A DNA stretch of 64,000 nucleotides from Acanthopleura granulata (lineage: Eukaryota; Mollusca; Polyplacophora; Chitonida; Chitonidae): contig JABBOT010000039.1 in NCBI GenBank assembly GCA_016165875.1, positions 2,673,636-2,737,635 on the forward strand, given 5' to 3'. Within the stretch, counting starts at the first letter, position 1. The number at the start of each line of letters is the position of its first letter. The position numbers and the translations under genes were made by a program. Of the stretch, positions 11,201 through 24,800 are shown one piece after another. A model generated the notes under the pieces. The model did no database searches. It was not told the origin of the DNA and was given only the letters and a program-made list of their open reading frames with translations.

Positions 11201-12628
11201 AAAGCCCCGAGAAGGCGGGACTGAATTCAAGTACAGGCTGTAACGTGTACAGCTGTCAAAATCTAGGCCAGACACTGACCCAGTTAGCGCATAAACAGAT
11301 AAAACAAATATAGTACTATATTTTAAGGACAGGGCGTATTTTTGAAATGTGTTTTGTATCACAATATTTTTCTTCAATGTGTACCCATTGTTTAACCACG
11401 CGCATTGGCGCATTTGTCGATTTGTTGTGTAAACTGAAAACGTTGAAGAATGTGGGTATTGCACAAAGTATGTACATGTATTTATTTCTTTACTGAATTG
11501 GTGTTTGACGTCATACTCGACGGGTGTTACATCAATGTCGGTCTCCACGCCTAGATTCAAGAATATTTCACATATACGACGGCGGTCAGCGTGGTGGAAG
11601 GAAAGCGAAAATAGCCCAGGGGAAATTCACGACCATCCATAGATTGCTAGCATATCTTCCCAAGTAGGGCCCGATTTCATTTCTTTATCTGATTGGTGTT
11701 TTACGCCTTACTGGAGAATATTTCACTTATACAACGGCGGTCAGCATTATGATGGGAGGAAACCGGGCAGAGCCCTGGAGAAACCCACAAGCCTCCACAG
11801 GTTGCTGGCAGACCTTTCCCACGTACAGCCAGATAGGAAACCAGTATCAGCCCGAGTTCAATTCAGAGGGATTTCATCGGCTGGAGGCTCATGGGTCATT
11901 TCTATGGGCGAGTATGCTAACCATTTGGCGATGGCGGCCCCCTACCACAAAGAACAATAAAATATTTTTTGTTTCCTTTTATTTTTTCATTTTTGTCATC
12001 ACCTCACTAATGTATATATACATATATTGCAATGTTATTTATAAGTGTTCGATACCAGATATTTTGTGTTTTTCTTATTCTTAATTATTTCTCAAGTCTG
12101 ATATTTTAGACATGAATGCAACAGGAAGTAAACCGTACTCAACCATTATTTAGAAGTACCAGTATGAATGTGGGCTATGTTGTCTTTCGGAACGTGTTTT
12201 GTTTTGTTAAGTAATCGCTAAATAAGCACAGTTTGCGTTTCTGTGGTGGAAGGAAAGCGGAAATAGGCCGGGAGAATCCCACAACCATCCACAAGCTGCT
12301 GGCAGATCTCCCACTTAGGGGGCAGGAAGGCAGCGTATGTTGAACTTGAATTCAGAGCGACCTCAATGGTTAGAGGCTACTGGGTCATTGTTCTGGCATA
12401 GTACTCTAAGCATTAGACCATGGAAGCCCGGCGGACGAAGAACATGCAATTCTGTGTTTTTTTGTGTGTGTGTGTGTGTGTGTTTTTCATTTGCCATCAC
12501 CTTACTTATATATATACATGCACTGTAGTTGTATTTGTGAATGTTTGGTACCAAATAATTTGTATCATTAATCTATATTATTGCTGGAGTCTGACATTTT
12601 AAATACATATGTAACTGTTAGTACACGG
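8277..12628 (+). repeat. Tandem array unit U3
   Basis: Unit of 4352 bp with a nearly full-length exon that carries a 19-bp deletion. The SINE nest is at about 11494-12445. The right end is cut: after the TG tract the sequence jumps at 12628/12629 into U4, losing about 340 bp that other units have around the unit boundary. Confidence 0.93.
9214..9915 (+). pseudogene. Receptor-tail exon copy 3, 19-bp frameshift
   Basis: Acceptor AG at 9212-9213 is intact and the first half of the tail (YENV, NPTY, YEEV, YSLA, YKNL, YSNN) is preserved. Near 9570 a 19-bp segment lying between two AAAGAAAA runs is missing. The frame shifts, and translation ends at the TGA closing at 9634 after about 25 unrelated residues. 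The rest of the ancestral exon, to TAA 9913-9915, is still present downstream with few changes. A truncated tail with about six tyrosine motifs could still be made if the exon is spliced. Confidence 0.85.
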
Positions 12629-15600
12629 TGACATCCTGTCTGATATGAGGACTTCCGGTCTCTAATAACATATACTTGAAGCACTTTCAGTTACTCACTT
12701 GTGAAAAATTCAGTGCTTGTATTCACGTTATAACATTATTATGGTGTAGGTAAAAAAGATGCGGTAAAAAATGAAACCCAAAAAGTGCAGTTATAGTGTT
12801 ATTGGTATCATTTCTTTATGTGTGTTATAAATGTTTTATATTTTACAAATGATTTTAATGGTCGATATTTGGTAAACTTTTATTGCTACTGTGGGCGAAT
12901 CTTATATTTGAGTGTAGTAAAATTGATAAAGGTACAATTGTGGATTAATTGTTTGTCTTCGCCTGTATATAGATAGAAATATAAATATGAAATGAATTTT
13001 AAAAATATATAAATCACATTTTATATTATTTTGGTATAGAAGCACACTAATCGCATGTGTACAAAATCACCAGAGTGAAAATCAGATGAATGCTTATTTA
13101 AGTTGTTTGCATATATTTGTCAACGTACTACTCGGTGTACTGGCAATATACTACTCGAATGAAATCAGACTTTTTCATCATTAAACATAGACAAATGTCA
13201 CTTAAAAGAAAAGGCAACAGGAAATTTAACCTTACTGACTTCGGAAGAGGCAGCTGTAGCCATTTTTGTGTGACTTGCTTGTTATAACTTTACAGATCTT
13301 TTAGTCTTTAATTCTTACGACATAACAGTTGTCCGTTAACACTAAGTATGTAGATGTATTGTCAAAATTCTTTGTTTCCTTCGGATTAGGTTAGCTTTTA
13401 GTGCCTATGTGGTCATTTTACGCTACCGTTTCCATTCCTGAATATTTTCATGCTCAGAAATCTAACCAAAACTGATGTGTGCACATTCTCAATTGCAGGG
13501 CAAGAAATCGTTCTAGAGCAGATGCTAGAGAACATATAGGACTAGACACACAAGGGAAACGTTCTAACGTCACAGCACACGTTTACGAAAATGTCGCTGA
13601 TCAACAACGCCGAGTCAACAATCCAACGTACCCAGCGTCCTCAGTACTACCGGATGTGTTAAGTGCCACCTCACAACTCCCGTTCAGCACGGCCGACGGC
13701 TACGAGGAGGTTGACTTGCCACCGCAGGCAGAACAGGAAAATGATCCGGACACTTTGTATAGCTTGGCCGGGAATATTGAAGGACGGAAACCTAGAGGAA
13801 GTAGTAAATACAAGAATCTTTATTCGAATAACAAGATTGCAGATAATAAAAGAAAAGAACTAGCTGCAAAGAAAACTGACATTTCACACACTTTCCCGAG
13901 CGATTCCACATACAACGTTTTATCCAAACCTCACCTGAAACCTTCCGCTGCTGCTGACAACACCCCAGACAATTACAACACTCTTTATGATATGAACTTA
14001 AAACCGACCAATGAACGCCCAAGTGTCCTTCAGCCTGGACAGATAGGACACGGAAGTCCACATTTGAAGCGTGACGTCGAATACGATATAACATATAGTG
14101 CTGCGAGACGAGGTGAAGACAAAGGCGTACCACAGAAAGGCAATGGTCAGCAGAATGGCAGTGACTATCATGAAGTAAAATTGCACAGTTTGAAAGCAGC
14201 TGTTGAAAATCACATATAATCGGCTATAAAACATGGGAACAGTGAAGAAGTGTCAAATATTCTATCGACACTCTGGTGTTGAAAATAATGACGTTAGTAA
14301 ATTTTGACTGCTTTAGTACTTATAGATGTATTCCTTGTTGTGGAAAGCCAGTCAGAGATGGCTGGCGCCATGTGTAACATATACATATTGTGTTGTGTGG
14401 CAAACATTATGTTCTGTTACAGGACTGATTATACGTATCGGATTGTCTCGAAATATTATTGGTTTAAACATATTTTACTTAGATATGGAACAAAGTTAAT
14501 CGTTACAGGCTTATATTATTCATCCGTTTTCATATAGGAGTAACATATGGCGTTGCTGGTTAAAATGATTCGAGATAGCCAGCTAGGAATGATACCAAAG
14601 AGAAGAATACCAGTGTGACAGACACGAAAACTGAAAGGCCTTGGTTCAAAGATACAAAGACATTGTACACAGTGTAAAGATATCACTATCGCAGAGGAAA
14701 AATGATAAACAAATGGCTTGTACAAGTCTCAGAGAGCCATATTCTTTACTCAAGATCAAACGTGAAGACGCTTGAATAAGTTCAATACATATATTTGAAG
14801 AATATAAACAAACAGTGCGACTTACAATATTATACAAGAACAATACATAAAATTCCAAAATATATAGTTTCTAAAAGATTACAGTTCAAATCCTGGTGGA
14901 TTATCCTCCAAAGGCGAATCAAGCCACGTAAATTGAATTTCACAGTTCATGTGAACTCTTGAATCGGAGGATGACAATGGCCCTCAAGTGATGAACGGTA
15001 TGGTGGGTACCGCACGCCGACGATGGTTTATAACCCCCGGCCCGTCAAGGTACACTTCCCAGGGGGGACTGTTAGACTATAGGGTCTGTACTGCTCAGCT
15101 GGCGATGTATGTTTCAATTTTCGGACTTAAAGTCACTTCCTCTGTAAACTTTGGATGACAAATAAGTAATCGCGCCAAAGAGACATGAGCGATGCAACCT
15201 CCAAAATAACGTGTTTTGAAAAATATCAAGTGGCGAAACACAAGCTCACAAAATTCGACAAACAGAAAAATGGAGTACAAAATGACGAATGTCCAATGGC
15301 GTGAAAGCCCAGTTCCAATAAATATCGAAATCCTCACGTGGACTTAAATAAATATGACTGTGAAACTTTTTAACTTCGCTGCTCATATTTATAGACTAAC
15401 GTAAAGAAAATTCTGGGTGGTTTGATCGAAAACATGTTCATAACATGGGTCCATCTTTTCAGAATGTACGCTCTATGTAAAGTGATTCTAAATTTATGAA
15501 AACAAAAGCCCCGAGAAGGCGGGACTGAATTCAAGTACAGGCTCTAACGTGTACAGCTGTCAAAATCTAGGCCAGACACTGACCCAGTTAGCGCATAAAC

Positions 15601-17216
15601 AGATAAAACAAATATACTACAATATTTTAAGGACAGGGCGTATTTTTGAAATGTGTTTTGTATCACAATATTTTTCTTCAATGTGTACCCATTGTTTAAC
15701 CACGCGCATTGGCGCATTTGTCGATTTGTTGTGTAAACTGAAAACGTTGAAGAATGTGGGTATTGCACAAAGTATGTACATGTATTTATTTCTTTACTGA
15801 ATTGGTGTTTCACGTCATACTCGACGGGTGTTACATCAATGTCGGTCTCCACGCCTAGATTCAAGAATATTTCACATATACGACGGCGGTCAGCGTGGTG
15901 GAAGGAAAGCGAAAATAGCCCAGGGGAAATTCACGACCATCCATAGATTGCTAGCATATCTTCCCAAGTAGGGCCCGATTTCATTTCTTTATCTGATTGG
16001 TGTTTTACGCCTTACTGGAGAATATTTCACTTATACAACGGCGGTCAGCATTATGATGGGAGGAAACCGGGCAGAGCCCTGGGGAAACCCACAAGCCTCC
16101 ACAGGTTGCTGGCAGACCTTTCCCACGTACAGCCAGATAGGAAACCAGTATCAGCCCGAGTTCAATTCAGAGGGATTTCATCGGCGGGAGGCTCATGGGT
16201 CATTTCTATGGGCGAGTATGCTAACCATTTGGCGATGGCGGCCCCCTAGGACAAAGAACAATAAAATATTTTTTGTTTCCTTTTTTTTTTCATTTTTGTC
16301 ATCACCTCACTAATGTATATATACATATATTACAATGTTATTTATAAGTGTTCGATACCAGATATTTTGTGTTTTTCTTATTCTTAATTATTTCTCAAGT
16401 CTGATATTTTAGACATGAATGCAACAGGAAGTAAACCGTACTCAACCATTATTTAGAAGTACCAGTATGAATGTGGGCTATGTTGTCTTTCGGAACGTGT
16501 TTTGTTTTGTTAAGTAATCGCTAAGTAAGCACAGTTTGCGTTTCTGTGGTGGAAGGAAAGCGGAAATAGTCCGGGAGAATCCCACAACCATCCACAAGCT
16601 GCTGGCAGATCTCCCACTTAGGGGGCAGGAAGGCAGCGTATGTTGGACTTGAATTCAGAGCGACCTCACTGGTTAGAGGTTACTGGGTCATTGTTCTGGC
16701 ATAGTACGCTAAGCATTAGGCCATGGAGGCCCGGCGGACGAAGAACATGCAATTCTGTGTTTTTCTTTTCTTGTGTGTGTGTGTTGTTTTTTTGTTGTTT
16801 TTTATTTGCCATCACCTTACTTATATATATACATGCATTGTAGTTGTATTTGTGAATGTTTGGTACCAAATATTTTGTATCATTAATCTATATTATTGCT
16901 GCAGTCTGACATTTTAAATACATATGTAACTGTTAGTACACGGTAGTGAACATGTATTCCGCTATACCCGTATGAATCTGGGCTATCGCATTTAACAGGT
17001 AGTCTTTAGGAGTGTATTTTTCAGTAATTCATATGTAAATGTTTGGAAACTCTCTTGCTGTAGTGGTGTACTTCAACTACTGGTCGTGTATTCTACTTGT
17101 GTGCTGTCGAGGTATAATCTGAATTGGTACTGTAGTTGCATACTCCAGCCATACTCTAGTTTTGTAGAGTGCTTTTGTACCACAGTTGTATACTCAACTT
17201 TCATAACCAGACCTCT
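12629..17216 (+). repeat. Tandem array unit U4
   Basis: Unit of 4588 bp lacking the first roughly 67 bp of the unit because of the deletion at the U3/U4 junction. It carries the first intact exon of the window. The SINE nest is at about 15798-16748. The former TG tract is interrupted by T-runs, as in all later units. Confidence 0.93.
13499..14219 (+). CDS. Terminal exon for a tyrosine-motif receptor tail, copy 4
   Basis: First intact copy. Acceptor AG is at 13497-13498, preceded by a pyrimidine-rich stretch and a 'tctaac' branch-like motif. The frame is open to TAA 14217-14219. All twelve tyrosines are kept. Differences from the common form (numbering from the first whole codon): His59 to Gln, Asp130 to His, Thr197 to Ile, Asp236 to Glu, and Arg-Arg in place of Gly-Gly at 37-38. 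For the motif layout see copy 5. Confidence 0.65.
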
Positions 17217-20200
17217 CGCTCAAGTCCCTGTGCAGTCTTATACTGTGCATGCGTACAGCTGTGTATTCTAGATACGTACTACGTGACATCCTGTCTGATA
17301 TGAGGACTTCCGGTCTCTAATAACATATACTTGAAGCACTTTCAGTTACTCACTTGTGAAAAATTCAGTGCTTGTATTCACGTTATAATATTATTATGAT
17401 GTAGGTGAAAAAGATCCGGTAAAAAATAAAACCAAAAAAGTGCAGTTATAGTGTTATTGGTATCATTACTTTATGTGTGTTATAAATGTTTTATTTTTTA
17501 CAAATGATTTTAATGGTCGATATTTGGTAAACTTTTATTGCTACTGTGGGCGAATCTTATATTTGAGTGTAGTAAAATTGATAAAGGTACAATTGTGGAT
17601 TAATTGTTTGTCTTCGCCGGTATATAGATATAAATATGAATATGAAATGAATTTTAAAAATATATAAATCACATTTTATATTATTTTGGTATAGAAGCAC
17701 ACTAATCGCATGTGTACAAAATCACCAGAGTGAAAATCAGATGAATGCTTATTTAAGTTGTTTGCATATATTTGTCAACGTACTACTGGGTGTACTGGCA
17801 ATATACTACTCCAATGAAATCAGACTTTTTCAGCATTAAACATAGACAAATGTCACTCAAAAGAAAAGGCAACAGGTAATTTAACCTTACTGACTTCGGA
17901 AGAGGCAGCTGTAGCCATTGTTGTGTGACTTGCTTGTTATAACTTTACAGATCTTTTAATCTGGAATTCTTACGACATAACAGTTGCCCGTTAACACTAA
18001 GTATGTAGATGTATTGTCAAAATTCTTTGTTTCCTTCGGATTAGGTTAGCTTTTAGTGCCTATGTGGTCATTTTACGCTACCGTTTCCATTCCTGAATAT
18101 TTTCATGCTCAGAAATCTAACCAAAACTGATGTGTGCACATTCTCAATTGCAGGGCAAGAAATCGTTCTAGAGCAGATGCTAGAGAACATATAGGACTAG
18201 ACACACAAGGGAAACGTTCTAACGTCACAGCACACGTTTACGAAAATGTCGCTGATCAACAAGGCGGAGTCAACAATCCAACGTACCCAGCGTCCTCAGT
18301 ACTACCGGATGTGTTAAGTGCCACCTCACACCTCCCGTTCAGCACGGCCGACGGCTACGAGGAGGTTGACTTGCCACCGCAGGCAGAACAGGAAAATGAT
18401 CCGGACACTTTGTATAGCTTGGCCGGGAATATTGAAGGACGGAAACCTAGAGGAAGTAGTAAATACAAGAATCTTTATTCCAATAACAAGATTGCAGATA
18501 ATAAAAGAAAAGAACTAGCTGCAAAGAAAACTGACATTTCAGACACTTTCCCGAGCGATTCCACATACAACGTTTTATCCAAACCCCACCTGAAACCTTC
18601 CGCTGCTGTTGACAACACCCCAGACAATTACAACACTCTTTATGATATGAACTTAAAACCGACCAATGAACGTCCAAGTGTCCTTCAGCCCGGACAGATA
18701 GGACACGGAAGTCCACATTTGAAGCGTGACGTCGAATACGATACAACATATAGTGCTGCGAGACGAGGTGAAGACAAAGGCGTACCACAGAAAGGCAATG
18801 GTCAGCAGAATGGCAGTGACTATCATGAAGTAAAATTGCACAGTTTGAAAGCAGCTGTTGACAATCACATATAATCGCGTATAAAACATGGGAACAGTGA
18901 AGAAGTCTCAAATATTCTATCGACACTCTGGTGTTGAAAATAATGACGTTAGTAAATTTTGACTGCTTTAGTACTTATAGATGTATTCCTTGTTGTGGAA
19001 AGCCAGTCAGAGATGACTGGCGCCATGTGTAACATATACATATTGTGTTGTGTGGCGAACATTATGTTCTGTTACAGGACTGATCATACGTATCGGGTTG
19101 TCTCGAAATATTATTGGTTTAAACATATTTTACTTAGATATTGAACAAAGTTAATCGTTACAGGCTTATCTTATTCATCCGTTTTCATATAGGAGTAACA
19201 TAGGGCGATGCTGGTTAAAATGATTCGAGATAGCGAGCTAGGAATGATACCAAACAGAAGAATACCAGTGTGACAGACACGAAAACTGAAAGGCCTTTGT
19301 TCAAAGATACAAAGACATTGTACACAGTGTAAAGATACCAATATCGCAGAGGAAAAAGGATAAACAAATGGCCTGTACAAGTCTCAGAGAGCGATATTCT
19401 TTACTCAAGATCAAACGTGAAGACGCTTGAATAAGTTCAATACATATATTTGAAGAATATAAACAAAGAGTGCGACTTACAATATTATACAAGAACAATA
19501 CATAAAATTACAAAATATATAGTTTCTAAAAGATTACAGTTCAAATCCTGGTGGATTATCCTCCAAAGGCGAATCAAGCCACGTAAATTGAATTTCACAG
19601 TTGATGTGAACTCTTGAATCGGAGGATGACAATGTCCCTCAAGTGATCAACGGTATAGTGGGTACCGCACGCCGACGATGGTTTATACCCCCCGGCCCGT
19701 CAAGGTACACTTCCCAGGGGGGACTGTTAGACTATAGCGTCTGTACTGCTCAGCTGGCGATGTATGTTTCAATTTTCCGACTTAAAGTCACTTCCTCTGT
19801 AAACTTTGGATGACAAATAGGTAATCGCGCCAAAGAGACATGAGCGATCCAACCTCCAAAATAACGTCTTTAGAAAAATAGCAAGTGGCGAAACACAAGC
19901 TCACAAAATTCGACAAACAGAAAAATGGAGTACAAAATGACGAATGTCCAATGGCGTGAAAGCCCAGTTCCAATAAATATCGAAATCCTCACGTGCACTT
20001 AAATAAATATGACTGCGAAACTTTCTAACTTCGCTGCTCATATTTATAGACTAACGTAAAGAAAATTCTGGGTGGTTTGATCGAAAACATGTTTATAACA
20101 TGGGTCCATCTTTTCAGAATGTACGCTCTATGTAAAGTGACTCTAAATTTATGAAAACAAAAGCCCCGAGAAGGCGGGACTGAATTCAAGTACAGGCTCT

Positions 20201-21869
20201 AACGTGTACAGCTGTCAAAATCTAGGCCAGACACTGACCCAGTTAGCGCATAAACAGATAAAACAAATATAGTACAATATTTTAAGGACAGGGCGTATTT
20301 TTGAAATGTGTTTTGTATCACAATATTTTTCTTCAATGTGTACCCAATTTTTAACCACGCGCATTGGCGCATTTGTCGATTTGTTGTGTAAACTGAAAAC
20401 GTTGAAGAATGTGGGTATTGCACAAAGTATGTACATGTATTTATTTCTTTACTGAATTGGTGTTTCACGTCATACTCGACGGGTGCTACATCAATGTCGG
20501 TCTCCACGCCTAGATTCGAGAATATTTCACATATACGACGGCGGTCAGCGTGGTGGAAGGAAAGCGAAAAAAGCCCAGGGGAAATTCACGACCATCCATA
20601 GATTGCTAGCATATCTTCCCAAGTAGGGCCCGATTTCATTTCTTTATCTGATTGGTGTTTTACGCCTTACTGGAGAATATTTCACTTATACAACGGCGGT
20701 CAGCATTATGATGGGAGGAAACCGGGCAGAGCCCTGGGGAAACCCACAAGCCTCCACAGGTTGCTGGCAGACCTTTCCCACGTACAGCCAGATAGGAAAC
20801 CAGTATCAGCCCCAGTTCAATTCAGAGGGATTTCATCGGCGGGAGGCTCATGGGTCATTTCTATGGGCGAGTATGCTAACCATTTGGCGATGGCGGCCCC
20901 CTACCACAAAGAACAATAAAATATTTTTTGTTTCCTTTTTTTTTTCATTTTTGTCATCACCTCACTAATGTATATATACATATATTACAATGTTATTTAT
21001 AAGTGTTCGATGCCGGATATTTTGTGTTTTTCTTATTCTTAATTATTTCTCAAGTCTGATATTTTAGACATGAATGCAACAGGAAGTAAACCGTACTCAA
21101 CCATTATTTAGAAGTACCAGTATGAATGTGGGCTATATTGTCTTTCCGAACGTGTTTTGTTTTGTTAAGTAATCGCTAAGTAAGCACAGTTTGCGTTTCT
21201 GTGGTGGAAGGAAAGCGGAAATAGTCCGGGAGAATCCCACAACCATCCACAAGCTGCTGGCAGATCTCCCACTTAGGGGGCAGGAAGGCAGCGTATGTTG
21301 GACTTGAATTCAGAGCGACCTCACTGGTTAGAGGCTACTGGGTCATTGTTCTGGCATAGTACGCTAAGCATTGGGCCATGGAGGCCCGGCGGACGAAGAA
21401 CATGCAATTCTGTGTTTTTCTTTTCTTGTGTGTGTGTGTTGTTTTTTTGTTGTTTTTTTTGCCATCACCTTACTTATATATATACATGCATTGTAGTTGT
21501 ATTTGTGAATGTTTGGTACCAAATATTTTGTATCATTAATCTATATTATTGCTGCAGTCTGACATTTTAAATACATATGTAACTGTTAGTACACGGTAGT
21601 GAACATGTATTCCGCTATACCCGTATGAATCTGGGCTATCGCATTTAACAGGTAGTCTTTAGGAGTGTATTTTTCAGTAATTCATATGTAAATGTTTGGA
21701 AACTCTCTTGCTGTAGTGGTGTACCTCAACTACTGGTCGTGTATTCTACTTGTGTGCTGTCGAGGTATAATCTGAATTGGTACTGTAGTTGCATACTCCA
21801 GCCATACTCTAGTTTTGTAGAGTGCTTTTGTACCACAGTTGTATACTCAACTTTCATAACCAGACCTCT
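17217..21869 (+). repeat. Tandem array unit U5
   Basis: Full-length unit of 4653 bp with intact exon. The SINE nest is at about 20453-21403. Some small variants (for example 'cttatcttattc' near 19168) are shared with U9 rather than with its neighbour U6. Confidence 0.95.
18154..18874 (+). CDS. Terminal exon for a tyrosine-motif receptor tail, copy 5 (reference copy)
   Basis: The exon begins after 'ctcaattgcag' (AG 18152-18153). The intron is phase 2: one G completes a split codon, then come 239 codons and TAA. No signal peptide or hydrophobic span is present. It opens with a basic stretch (RNRSR), as expected just inside a membrane anchor. Tyrosine motifs by residue: 29 YENV, 44 NPTY (an NPxY, PTB-type site), 68 YEEV, 87 YSLA, 104 YKNL, 108 YSNN, 138 YNVL, 159 YNTL, 163 YDMN, 195 YDTT, 199 YSAA, 223 YHEV. 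The rest is low in hydrophobics and looks disordered. Known biology: NPxY plus YxxL motifs recruit adaptors and SH2 kinases in engulfment receptors such as CED-1, Draper and MEGF10, and YxN fits Grb2-type SH2 domains. Inference: cytoplasmic tail of a single-pass receptor, with family unproven. Upstream exons are not in the unit, so this is a partial gene. Confidence 0.65.
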
Positions 21870-24800
21870 CGCTCAAGTCCCTGTGCAGTCTTATACTCTG
21901 CATGCGTACAGCTGTGTATTCTAGATACGTACTACGTGACATCCTGTCTGATATGAGGACTTCCGGTCTCTAATAACATATACTTGAAGCACTTTCAGTT
22001 ACCCACTTGTGAAAAATTCAGTGCTTGTATTCACGTTATAATATTATTATGATGTAGGTAAAAAAGATCCGGTAAAAAATAAAACCAAAAAAGTGCAGTT
22101 ATAGTGTTATTGGTATCATTACTTTATGTGTGTTATAAAAGTTTTATTTTTTACAAATGATTTTAATGGTCGATATTTGGTAAACTTTTATTGCTACTGT
22201 GGGCGAATCTTATATTTGAGTGTAGTAAAATTGATAAAGGTACAATTGTGGATTAATTGTTTGTCTTCGCCGGTATATAGATATAAATATAAATATGAAA
22301 TGAATTTTAAAAATATATAAATCACATTTTATATTATTTTGGTATAGAAGCACACTAATCGCATGTGTACAAAATCACCAGAGTGAAAATCAGATGAATG
22401 CTTATTTAAGTTGTTTGCATATATTTGTCAACGTACTACTGGGTGTACTGGGAATATACTACTCCAATGAAATCAGACTTTTTCATCATTAAACATAGAC
22501 AAATGTCACTTAAAAGAAAAGGCAACAGGTAATTTAACCTTACTGACTTCGGAAGAGGCAGCTGTAGCCATTTTTGTGTGACTTGCTTGTTATAACTTTA
22601 CAGATCTTTTAATCTGGAATTCTTACGACATAACAGTTGCCCGTTAACACTAAGTATGTAGATGTATTGTCAAAATTCTTTGTTTCCTTCGGATTAGGTT
22701 AGCTTTTAGTGCCTATGTGGTCATTTTACGCTACCGTTTCCATTCCTGAATATTTTCATGCTCAGAAATCTAACCAAAACTGATGTGTGCACATTCTCAA
22801 TTGCAGGGCAAGAAATCGTTCTAGAGCAGATGCTAGAGAACATATAGGACTAGACACACAAGGGAAACGTTCTAACGTCACAGCACACGTTTACGAAAAT
22901 GTCGCTGATCAACAAGGCGGAGTCAACAATCCAACGTACCCAGCGTCCTCAGTACTACCGGATGTGTTAAGTGCCACCTCACACCTCCCGTTCAGCACGG
23001 CCGACGGCTACGAGGAGGTTGACTTGCCACCGCAGGCAGAACAGGAAAATGATCCGGACACTTTGTATAGCTTGGCCGGGAATATTGAAGGACGGAAACC
23101 TAGAGGAAGTAGTAAATACAAGAATCTTTATTCCAATAACAAGATTGCAGATAATAAAAGAAAAGAACTAGCTGCAAAGAAAACTGACATTTCAGACACT
23201 TTCCCGAGCGATTCCACATACAACGTTTTATCCAAACCCCACCTGAAACCTTCCGCTGCTGCTGACAACACCCCAGACAATTACAACACTCTTTATGATA
23301 TGAACTTAAAACCGACCAATGAACGTCCAAGTGTCCTTCAGCCCGGACAGATAGGACACGGAAGTCCACATTTGAAGCGTGACGTCGAATACGATACAAC
23401 ATATAGTGCTGCGAGACGAGGTGAAGACAAAGGCGTACCACAGAAAGGCAATGGTCAGCAGAATGGCAGTGACTATCATGAAGTAAAATTGCACAGTTTG
23501 AAAGCAGCTGTTGACAATCACATATAATCGCGTATAAAACATGGGAACAGTGAAGAAGTCTCAAATATTCTATCGACACTCTGGTGTTGAAAATAATGAG
23601 GTTAGTAAATTTTGACTGCTTTAGTACTTATAGATGTATTCCTTGTTGTGGAAAGCCAGTCAGAGATGACTGGCGCCATGTGTAACATATACATATTGTG
23701 TTGTGTGGCGAACATTATGTTCTGTTACAGGACTGATCATACGTATCGGGTTGTCTCGAAATATTATTGGTTTAAACATATTTTACTTAGATATTGAACA
23801 AACTTAATCGTTACAGGCTTATATTATTCATCCGTTTTCATATAGAGAGTAACATAGGGCGATGCTGGTTAAAATGATTCGAGATAGCGAGCTAGGAATG
23901 ATACCAAACAGAAGAATACCAGTGTGACAGACACGAAAACTGAAAGGCCTTTGTTCAAAGATACAAAGACATTGTACACAGTGTAAAGATACCAATATCG
24001 CAGAGGAAAAAGGATAAACAAATGGCTTGTACAAGTCTCAGAGAGCGATATTCTTTACTCAAGATCAAACGCTTGAATAAGTTCAATACATATATTTGAA
24101 GAATATAAACAAACAGTGCGACTTACAATATTATACAAGAACAATACATAAAATTACAAAATATATAGTTTCTAAAAGATTACAGTTCAAATCCTGGTGG
24201 ATTATCCTCCAAAGGCGAATCAAGCCACGTAAATTGAATTTCACAGTTGATGTGAACTCTTGAATCGGAGGATGACAATGTCCCTCAAGTGATCAACGGT
24301 ATAGTGGGTACCGCACGCCGACGATGGTTTATACCCCCCGGCCCGTCAAGGTACACTTCCCAGGGGGGACTGTTAGACTATAGCGTCTGTACTGCTCAGC
24401 TGGCGATGTATGTTTCAATTTTCCGACTTAAAGTCACTTCCTCTGTAAACTTTGGATGACAAATAGGTAATCGCGCCAAAGAGACATGAGCGATCCAACC
24501 TCCAAAATAACGTCTTTAGAAAAATAGCAAGTGGCGAAACACAAGCTCACAAAATTCGACAAACAGAAAAATGGAGTACAAAATGACGAATGTCCAATGG
24601 CGTGAAAGCCCAGTTCCAATAAATATCGAAATCCTCACGTGGACTTAAATAAATATGACTGCGAAACTTTCTAACTTCGCTGCTCATATTTATAGACTAA
24701 CGTAAAGAAAATTCTGGGTGGTTTGATCGAAAAGATGTTTATAACATGGGTCCATCTTTTCAGAATGTACGCTCTATGTAAAGTGACTCTAAATTTATGA

